Source: an uncultured bacterium (GTDB lineage: Bacteria > Verrucomicrobiota > Kiritimatiellia > RFP12 > UBA1067). From it: DNA of 18,589 nt. The DNA lies in NCBI GenBank assembly GCA_900547945.1, contig URIT01000055.1, positions 1 to 18,589 on the forward strand. The letters are read 5' to 3'. The notes beneath the pieces were generated by a model. That model was not told where the DNA came from, did no database searches, and worked only from the letters and a program-made list of their open reading frames with translations. The position numbers were made by a program, and so were the translations under genes. Within the stretch, counting starts at the first letter, position 1, and each line of letters begins with the position of its first letter. Below, piece by piece: positions 12,910 to 18,589 of the stretch.

Positions 12910-14439
12910 TCATTTCGCGTAGCACGCGAAGATGCCGTCCAGGAACGCCGTGGACGGCTTCGGCGTGACGAGGCTCACCCCCGCCACCACCGCGAAGCCC
13001 CCCAGCATCGCCAAGGCTCCGCAGTTGATCGGATTGACCGGATTGCCGAGGAGCATGTTGATGAGCGTCAGGCCCACGCCCCACGCAAAGCAGGCCCACA
13101 CCGCCATTTTCGTGACGCCCCGCCAGTAGAGCCCCAGCATGAACGGCGCAAGGAACGCCCCGGCGAGCGCGCCCCACGAGATGCCCATCAACTGGGCGAT
13201 GAACTGCGGCGGGTTGAGGGCGATCATGAGCGAGATGACGATGAAGAAGACGATGAGGACGCGCATCACGACGACCTTGCGGCGCTCGATCTTCGCCGCC
13301 ACCTCGGCGTTGATCTTCCCCTGCGAAACCTCGTCCTCACGGGACCGTTTGTCGCGGTAGATGAGATCGAGCGTCATCGTGGAGGAGGAGGTGAGGACGA
13401 GGGAGGCGAGCGTGGACATCGAGGCGGAGAGGACGAGCAGCAGGACGAGCGCCATGAGCGCGTCCGGCAGGTTCGCGCTCAGCATTGTGGGGATGATCGA
13501 GTCGTAGGCGAGGCGTCCGTTCGGCAGGACGTCCGGCGCGGGGAAGAGGCGGGCGAAGCCGCCGAGGAAGTAACAGCCGCCCGAAACGACGACCGCGAAG
13601 AGGGTCGAGATGACCGTGCCGCGCCGGATGGCCGTCGCGTCCGTGATCGAGTAGAACTTCCCCACCATCTGCGGGAGCCCCCAGGTACCGAGCGAGGTGA
13701 GGACGACGACGCCGAGGAGGCTCCAGACGTCGGGTCCGAACCAGGCCGCGAACGCGCCGTTCACGGCGGGATCGGCGTCCGAGGGGACGGCGCCGAGGCT
13801 CTGCACCGCCGCGCAGAGGCCGCCCTTCCCGTCGAGGACGACGGCGATGACGGTCGTGATGCCCACGAGCATGATGATCCCCTGGATGAAGTCGTTGATC
13901 GCCGTCGCCTTGTAGCCGCCGAGGATCACGTAGACGGCGGTGAGGATCGCCATCGTCCACGCGCAGTAGGCGTAGGGCACGCCGAAACCCATCTCGAAGA
14001 GCGTGGAGATGCCCATGTACACGCCGGCCGTGTAGGGGATGAGGAAGACGAAGGCGATGATCGAGGCGGCGACGCGCAGGCCTTCGCTTCCATAGCGCGA
14101 GCCGAAGAAGTCCGGCATCGTGCGGCTCTGGATGTGCTGCGTCATGAGGCGCGTGCGGCGCGCGAGCACGAGCCAGGCCAGCATCGAGCCGATGAGGGCG
14201 TTGCCGATGCCGATCCACGTGGAGGAGAGGCCGTACTTCCAGCCGAACTGCCCCGCGTAGCCGACGAACACGACGGCGGAGAAGTAGCTCGTGCCGTAGG
14301 CGAACGCCGTCAGCCAGGCGCCCACGTTCCGTCCGCCGAGGACGAACCCGTCGACGGACCGCGAATGCCGGCGGCTGTAGACGCCTACGCCGATCAGGGC
14401 GACGAGGAAAAGAAGCGTGAGGAGGATCTTGACGGTCAT
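12910..14439 (-). CDS. sodium:solute symporter (SSS family)
   Basis: The 509-aa integral membrane protein has about thirteen hydrophobic segments. Family features include the N-terminal SVDGFVLGGRNVGAWLTAF, the conserved loop after helix 2 (SYFSAVVFVGYAGQFG) and VILGGYKATAINDFIQG in the middle, where other members have GGYxAVxxTDxxQ. SSS proteins couple uptake of sugars, amino acids, carboxylates or similar solutes to sodium; the substrate cannot be read from sequence. The ATG at 14439 has CAGGA 8 nt upstream. It lies 28 nt after the pta stop, so it is probably the third gene of the buk-pta operon, and a carboxylate or acyl-related substrate is an attractive but unproven guess. Confidence 0.9.
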   Translation of the reverse strand: MTVKILLTLLFLVALIGVGVYSRRHSRSVDGFVLGGRNVGAWLTAFAYGTSYFSAVVFVGYAGQFGWKYGLSSTWIGIGNALIGSMLAWLVLARRTRLMTQHIQSRTMPDFFGSRYGSEGLRVAASIIAFVFLIPYTAGVYMGISTLFEMGFGVPYAYCAWTMAILTAVYVILGGYKATAINDFIQGIIMLVGITTVIAVVLDGKGGLCAAVQSLGAVPSDADPAVNGAFAAWFGPDVWSLLGVVVLTSLGTWGLPQMVGKFYSITDATAIRRGTVISTLFAVVVSGGCYFLGGFARLFPAPDVLPNGRLAYDSIIPTMLSANLPDALMALVLLLVLSASMSTLASLVLTSSSTMTLDLIYRDKRSREDEVSQGKINAEVAAKIERRKVVVMRVLIVFFIVISLMIALNPPQFIAQLMGISWGALAGAFLAPFMLGLYWRGVTKMAVWACFAWGVGLTLINMLLGNPVNPINCGALAMLGGFAVVAGVSLVTPKPSTAFLDGIFACYAK

Positions 14440-14467
14440 GGGACGTTCCTGTTGTTCATGTGAGGTT

Positions 14468-15406
14468 TCAAGGCTGCGATGCCCAGGCCTGGACGGCGGT
14501 CATGGCGACGGTGTTCACGATGTCCATCACCGAGCAGCCGCGCGAAAGGTCGTTGCAGGGGCGGGCCAGGCCCTGGAGGACGGCGAAGCACGTCGCGCCG
14601 CCGAGGCGCTGGGCGATTTTGTAGCCGATGTTGCCGGACTGCAGGTCGGGGAAGACGAGGACGTTCGCGCGTCCCGCGACCGCGCTCCCCTTCGCCTTGA
14701 TCGCGGCGACGGCGGGGACGAGCGCGGCGTCGAGCTGGAGTTCGCCGTCGAGCGCGAGGCCGGGCGCGAGTTCATGCGCGCGCGCCGCGGCCTGCCGCAC
14801 CTTGTCGACGAGCGCGTGGGAGGCGCTGCCCCGCGTCGAGAACGAGAGGAGCGCGACGCGCGGCTCGGCGACGCCGCAGAGCGTGCGGGCGGTTTCGGCG
14901 GCGGCGACGGCGATGTGGGCAAGCCCTTCCGCGTCCGGGCACGGGTTGACCACGCAGTCCGCGAAGACGAGAAGGCCGTCCTCGCCCAGGGACCGGTTCG
15001 GCGACTCGACGAGCATGCTCGACGAGACGAGCTTCATGCCGGGGCGCGTGCGGATGATCTGCAGCGCGGGGCGCAGCATGTCGCCCGTCGAATGGACCGC
15101 GCCCGAGACGAGGCCGTCCGCCTCGCCCGTCTTCACCATCATCATGCCGTAGTACATCGGGTCGGCGACAAGCGCGGCCGCCTGCGCCTCCGTGAGCCCC
15201 TTCGCCCGGCGAAGTTCGTAAAGCGCCGCCGCGTACGCATCCGCCCTCTCCCGCACGAAGCCGCGCCCGAGCAGAACCGGCTCGGCAAGCCCCTCCCGCT
15301 TCAGGATCTCCGCCGCCGCGACCGTACGCGGCTCGTCGCCTTCGGGAAGCACGATGCGCCGCACCCGGGCCCGCGCCCGCTCCCATACCCGTTCCATCAT
15401 GCCCAT
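14468..15406 (-). CDS. pta: phosphate acetyltransferase (Pta)
   Basis: Pta interconverts acetyl-CoA and acetyl phosphate. The 312-aa protein is the short, catalytic-domain-only form: RIVLPEGDEPRTVAAA (about 17-32), MMMVKTGEADGLVSGAVHST (about 88-107), RPALQIIRTRPG, LLSFSTRGSA and VFPDLQSGNIGYKI. These read as acetyl-type Pta and not Ptb (phosphate butyryltransferase). The ATG at 15406 has GGAGG 6 nt upstream, directly after the buk stop codon; two further in-frame ATGs follow within four codons. It is paired with a butyrate kinase-type kinase where acetate kinase would be expected. Confidence 0.92.
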   Translation of the reverse strand: MGMMERVWERARARVRRIVLPEGDEPRTVAAAEILKREGLAEPVLLGRGFVRERADAYAAALYELRRAKGLTEAQAAALVADPMYYGMMMVKTGEADGLVSGAVHSTGDMLRPALQIIRTRPGMKLVSSSMLVESPNRSLGEDGLLVFADCVVNPCPDAEGLAHIAVAAAETARTLCGVAEPRVALLSFSTRGSASHALVDKVRQAAARAHELAPGLALDGELQLDAALVPAVAAIKAKGSAVAGRANVLVFPDLQSGNIGYKIAQRLGGATCFAVLQGLARPCNDLSRGCSVMDIVNTVAMTAVQAWASQP

Positions 15407-15417
15407 GCCGCGCCTCC

Positions 15418-16524
15418 TTACAGCCCGATGTCGCCGAAACCCTGCCACACGTCGCGTCCCGTGTAGGTGCGCGCCGTTGCCTCGCCGCGCAGCACCTTGA
15501 GGACGGCCCCCGCCAGCGCCTCCTGCTCCATTTCGCCGGGATAGACGCTGACCGGCGCGATGAAGCCGCAGCGTTTCTCGATGCCGGCGCGGATGTCGTC
15601 GAAGCGCAGGAGCCCGCCCGTGAGCAGGATGCCGTCCACCTTGCCGCAGAGGACGGTGGCCATCTCGCCGATCATCTTGCAGATCTGGTAGACCATCGTG
15701 TTCCAGACGAGCGTCGCCTTGCGGTCGCCCTGTTCGACGAGGGCGTGGACGGTATCGGAATTCGAGGTGCCGAAGAGGTCGACGAAGCCGCCCGCGCGCG
15801 CGCATTTGAGCCGCACGTCCGCCGTCGAGTGCGCGTCGATGTAGTCAAGGAGCTCGAGGACGGGGACGGAGCCGATGCGCGTGGGCGTGAAGGCGCCCTC
15901 GCCGTCCGCCCCCATCGAGGCGTCCACGATGCGCCCCTGCTCGTGCGCGCCCACCGTGATGCCGCCGTCGATGTGCGCGACGATGAAGTTGCAGTCCTCG
16001 TACCGCCGCCCCAGCTTCTTCTCCGCATGGCACGCGGCGACGGCCTTCTGGTTGAGGACGTGCGTATGCGCGATGCGGTAGACGCCCTTGATGCCGGTCA
16101 GGCGCGCGAGTTCGCCGTACTCGTCCACGTTCGTCGAATTGAGCGTGTAGGCGGGCTTGTGGAACGCCTGGGCGAACTGCCAGGCGAGCATCACGCCGAG
16201 CTTCGCGGGATGGACCGACCCGCCGACGCTCGCCACCGTGTCGTCGTAGAGGCGCTGGTCGATCTGCATCACGCCGCCCGGCTGCGAATGGGCGCCGTCG
16301 CCCCGCCCCACGAAGGCGTCGATCGCGGCGGGGTCGACGCCCGCGAGCTTCAGGGCGTCCATGATCACGGCGCGGCGGAAGGGGATCTGGTCGTTGACGT
16401 GGGGAAACTGGAGAAGGACGGAGGCGTCGTGGAACAGGTTCTCCTCGAAGACGGACGTCTCGTCCTCGAACACGCTCACCTTCGTCGAGGTGGACCCCGG
16501 GTTGATCACAAGTATTCTTTTCAC
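15418..16524 (-). CDS. buk: butyrate kinase-family acyl kinase (Buk)
   Basis: This ASKHA-fold kinase interconverts an acyl phosphate plus ADP with a carboxylate plus ATP. The 368-aa protein shows INPGSTSTKVSVFE near the N-terminus, GRGDGAHSQPGGV, and the central HIDGGITVGAHEQGRIVD followed by DGEGAFTP, as in butyrate/branched-chain fatty acid kinases and unlike AckA. Family members often have GG where this one has DGG in the HIDGG motif. GTG at 16524 is the chosen start, with GGAG 9 nt upstream and the NPGSTST motif near residue 8. It begins an operon with pta and the SSS transporter. The specific acid (acetate, propionate, butyrate or branched) is not determined. Confidence 0.9.
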   Translation of the reverse strand: MKRILVINPGSTSTKVSVFEDETSVFEENLFHDASVLLQFPHVNDQIPFRRAVIMDALKLAGVDPAAIDAFVGRGDGAHSQPGGVMQIDQRLYDDTVASVGGSVHPAKLGVMLAWQFAQAFHKPAYTLNSTNVDEYGELARLTGIKGVYRIAHTHVLNQKAVAACHAEKKLGRRYEDCNFIVAHIDGGITVGAHEQGRIVDASMGADGEGAFTPTRIGSVPVLELLDYIDAHSTADVRLKCARAGGFVDLFGTSNSDTVHALVEQGDRKATLVWNTMVYQICKMIGEMATVLCGKVDGILLTGGLLRFDDIRAGIEKRCGFIAPVSVYPGEMEQEALAGAVLKVLRGEATARTYTGRDVWQGFGDIGL

Positions 16525-16560
16525 GTTGACACGCTCCTCATGCAAGTAAATGGACCGCGT

Positions 16561-16589
16561 AGTTTAGCATCCGACGCCGCGCCTGTCAG
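16561..16589 (-). promoter_or_regulatory. promoter CTGACA-N17-TAAACT for buk-pta-SSS
   Basis: On the minus strand the -35 CTGACA (16589-16584) is followed by 17 nt and the -10 TAAACT (16566-16561), preceded by TGC as an extended -10. The start would be near 16554, giving a leader of about 30 nt that includes the GAGGAG site before the GTG at 16524. It fits in the short gap after bioB. Confidence 0.75.
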
Positions 16590-16606
16590 TACCCAAGGGA
16601 CACCCT

Positions 16607-17596
16607 TCAGCGCCCGGCGCGCGCGACCGCGTAGCCCGCCTCCAGCGCGAGCTGGCGGTCGTCCGCGAAGTCCGCCCCCGGCGTCGTGAGGAGCGGGCCG
16701 GCGATGCCGGCCGAGACGCCCACGTAGAGGGCGCGCGCCGCCGTCGCGTCGCTCATGTCGCGCCGCCCGCCCGCGAAGCGCAGGGGCGTGCGGGGATTGA
16801 CGAGGCGCAGGACGGCGATGCCCGTGAGGATCTCCTCCTCAGACAGGAACGGACGCTCCCCGAGCGGCGTCCCCGGAATCGGATGCAGGACGTTGACCGG
16901 AATCGAGTCCGGCGCAATCTCCTTCAGCGCGAACGCGAACTCCACGAGTTCGCCTGGCGTCTCGCCCATGCCGAGGATGCCCCCGCAGCAGACTTCGAGC
17001 CCGAGCCGCTTCGCCGCCTTCAGCGTCGCCACCTTCTCCGCGACCGTGTGCGTGGTGCAGAGCCGCGCGAACCGCGACGGCGCCGTTTCGAGGTTGCAGT
17101 GGACGCGCGCGAGCCCCGCCGCCTTCAGCTTCGCGAGGTCCGCCTCGCCGACGAGCCCGAACGACCCGCAGCAGGCAAGGGACGTCTCCGCCCGGATGCG
17201 CCGGATCGCCGCGCAGAGCGCCTCGACGTCCCCCGCCGCGAGCCCCCGCCCGGACGTGACGAGCCCGAAGCGCACGGCGCCGTTCGCCTCCGCCTCCTTC
17301 GCCGCCGCCACGCACGCCTCGACCGACTTCAGCCCCCACGTGTCGCACGCCGTCTTCCAGTGCGCGGACTGCGCGCACCACTTGCAGTTCTCGGAACACG
17401 TCCCGCACCGCGCGTTGAGGATCGCGCAGAAGTCGAAGACCTCCGCCTTGAACGCCTCGGTGACCTGGTGCGCCGCCGCGAAGAGATCGTCCTTCGCCGC
17501 CGTCTCCACCAGCCGCCGCATCTCCTCCGGCGTCGCCTCGCCACCCGCCACGATCCGTTCGGCGAGGGCCTGGGCGGGATTTCCTTCATTCGTCAT
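16607..17596 (-). CDS. bioB: biotin synthase (BioB), variant cysteine pattern
   Basis: BioB is a radical SAM enzyme that inserts sulfur into dethiobiotin in the last step of biotin synthesis. The 329-aa protein has the SAM-cluster motif C67-x3-C71-x2-C74 in CGTCSENCKWCAQS, VTSGRG (113-118), NLET (168-171), VCCGGILGMGET (202-213), VNVLHPIPGTPL (234-245) and LRFAGGRR (272-279). In E. coli BioB the auxiliary [2Fe-2S] cluster uses three cysteines and an arginine; here the first of these positions (after RF) is Gly111, while cysteines are doubled at 142-143 and 203-204 and extra ones occur at 64 and 167. This points to the non-classical BioB type found in anaerobes. The ATG at 17596 has GGAAGGATG upstream and lies 6 nt after the bioF stop, so it is co-transcribed. 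Confidence 0.92.
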   Translation of the reverse strand: MTNEGNPAQALAERIVAGGEATPEEMRRLVETAAKDDLFAAAHQVTEAFKAEVFDFCAILNARCGTCSENCKWCAQSAHWKTACDTWGLKSVEACVAAAKEAEANGAVRFGLVTSGRGLAAGDVEALCAAIRRIRAETSLACCGSFGLVGEADLAKLKAAGLARVHCNLETAPSRFARLCTTHTVAEKVATLKAAKRLGLEVCCGGILGMGETPGELVEFAFALKEIAPDSIPVNVLHPIPGTPLGERPFLSEEEILTGIAVLRLVNPRTPLRFAGGRRDMSDATAARALYVGVSAGIAGPLLTTPGADFADDRQLALEAGYAVARAGR

Positions 17597-17602
17597 TTTT
17601 CA

Positions 17603-18589
17603 TCATCCTTCCAGAGGGCGCGCGGACGCGCGCCCCGCAAACCCCCCATTACTTTCACGCGCGCCCTGCAAGACCCGGGCGATTTCCAGGGCCGCGCGGC
17701 GCAGCTGGTCGTGCGTGTGGGCGCTCATGAGCGCGACGCGCAGACGCGCCGCCCCGCGTGCGACGGTGGGATAGCGGATTGCGGGCACGAGGAAGCCCGC
17801 CCGCTCCAGCGCCGCGCCCGCCGCGAGCGCCGCCCGTTCGTCGCCGACGAGGATCGGCACGATGGCGGAATCGCTGCGTGCGACGACGCCGAGCCGCCCC
17901 AGCTCCGACACGAAGAACGCCACGTTCTCCCGCAGGCGCGCCACACGAGCCGGCTCCGCCTCCAGAACCTCCAGCGCCGCGCGCGCCGCCGCCATCGCCG
18001 GCGCGCCCGGCGCCGTCGAGAAGATGAACGGACGCGACACGTTCCGCAGATAGTCGATCAGCAGGCGCGCGCCGCACACGAAGCCCCCTTCCGAACCGAG
18101 CGCCTTCGAGAGCGTCCCCATCGCGATGTCCGGGTGGCCGCAGCCGAACGCCTCCGCAAGCCCCCGCCCCGTCGGGCCGACGACGCCCGTCGCGTGCGCC
18201 TCGTCCACCATCGAGAAGGCGTCGTGGCGGCGCGTCACCTCCAGGAAGCCCGGCAGGTCGAGGACGTCGCCGTCCATCGAGAAGACGCCGTCCGAGACGG
18301 CGAGGCGGCGGCGGTGTTCGCGGCAAAGACCGAGCTTGCGGTCGAGGTCCGCAAGGTCGCCGTGCCGGTAGACGAAGACATCCGCGCCCGAGAGGCGGCA
18401 GCCGTCGATGATGGAGGCGTGGTTCAACTCGTCGGAGAGAACGGCGTCCCCCTTCCCGACGAGCGCGGTGATCGCCCCCACGTTCGCCATGTAGCCCGTG
18501 CCGTAGACGAGCGCGGCCTCCGTTCCCTTGAAGCGCGCGAGCGCCGCCTCCAGCGCGACGTGGGGCGGCTGCGTGCCGGTCGTGAGGCG
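17603..18589 (-). CDS. bioF: 8-amino-7-oxononanoate synthase (BioF), 5' end outside the window
   Basis: This PLP-dependent alpha-oxoamine synthase condenses pimeloyl-thioester with alanine in biotin synthesis. The visible part is 328 residues, open to the right edge; only the first few dozen residues are missing. It contains RLTTGTQPPHVALEAALARF at the edge, LVYGTGYMANVG, LNHASIIDG (PLP stacking His), VDEAHATGVVGPTGRG (PLP Asp) and GTLSKALGSEGGFVCG (PLP Lys). The related glycine C-acetyltransferase (Kbl) is the main alternative, but the position 6 nt before bioB supports BioF. It ends with two tandem TGA codons. Confidence 0.88.
   Translation of the reverse strand, partial: RLTTGTQPPHVALEAALARFKGTEAALVYGTGYMANVGAITALVGKGDAVLSDELNHASIIDGCRLSGADVFVYRHGDLADLDRKLGLCREHRRRLAVSDGVFSMDGDVLDLPGFLEVTRRHDAFSMVDEAHATGVVGPTGRGLAEAFGCGHPDIAMGTLSKALGSEGGFVCGARLLIDYLRNVSRPFIFSTAPGAPAMAAARAALEVLEAEPARVARLRENVAFFVSELGRLGVVARSDSAIVPILVGDERAALAAGAALERAGFLVPAIRYPTVARGAARLRVALMSAHTHDQLRRAALEIARVLQGARESNGGFAGRASARPLEG

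Noticed and set aside
12577..14463. Plus-strand frame of 628 codons
   Set aside because: Most of it is antisense to the SSS transporter and it passes through the 47-bp repeats; composition is dominated by Arg, Asp, Glu and His.

Overview
The window is a high-GC bacterial chromosome segment. It is mostly tightly packed minus-strand genes of central metabolism, broken by two lower-GC, gene-poor islands (about 4280-4780 and 11640-12120). A DUF4838 protein, an anaerobe-type diaminopimelate decarboxylase, a butyrate kinase/phosphotransacetylase pair, an MEP-pathway operon and a biotin synthase with an unusual cysteine pattern together suggest an anaerobic, probably gut-associated member of the PVC group (Kiritimatiellota or Lentisphaerota-like). 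This placement is inference from gene content; there is no rRNA marker in the window.

Layout from left to right. (1) 1-3093, minus: a diaminopimelate decarboxylase gene (lysA) coupled by an ATGA overlap to a secreted DUF4838 protein that runs off the left edge. (2) 3102-3211: a divergent promoter region. The plus side drives a 355-aa protein of unknown function whose GTG start lies 7 nt after the -10 box, so it is probably leaderless. (3) 4277-4960: a gene-poor spacer with short tandem repeats, a copy of a dispersed motif, and what looks like the C-terminal remnant of a lost gene. (4) 4962-11454, minus: a probable six-gene operon, read from right to left: a Tat/lipoprotein-type sugar phosphate isomerase-like TIM-barrel protein, dxr, rseP, ispG, an O-antigen ligase-family membrane protein and a DUF1893 protein. 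Two MEP isoprenoid enzymes sit with a site-2 protease and an envelope-glycan gene, so the theme is envelope and isoprenoid-lipid supply. (5) 11510-12452: a second gene-poor region with AT-rich sequence, two more copies of the dispersed motif, GC-rich 70-83-bp repeats and a perfect 20-bp duplication. This leads into a second apparently leaderless gene, a 97-aa two-helix membrane protein. (6) 12761-12901: three 47-bp tandem repeats between convergent genes. (7) 12910-16589, minus: a buk-pta-SSS transporter operon behind a good promoter (CTGACA-N17-TAAACT). (8) 16607-18589, minus: bioB and the 3' part of bioF, a biotin operon that continues past the right edge.

The most interesting signals are: (a) two genes far apart whose promoter, spacing and GTG-GAA start are nearly superimposable, indicating leaderless expression; (b) a dispersed motif of about 20-32 bp built around ATGCGTAAGA, seen four times and only in intergenic DNA; (c) a lysA N-terminal extension made of tandem repeats; (d) a BioB that lacks the classical [2Fe-2S] cysteine at one position and has extra cysteine pairs. 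No CRISPR array, phage, insertion sequence, tRNA or rRNA was recognised.
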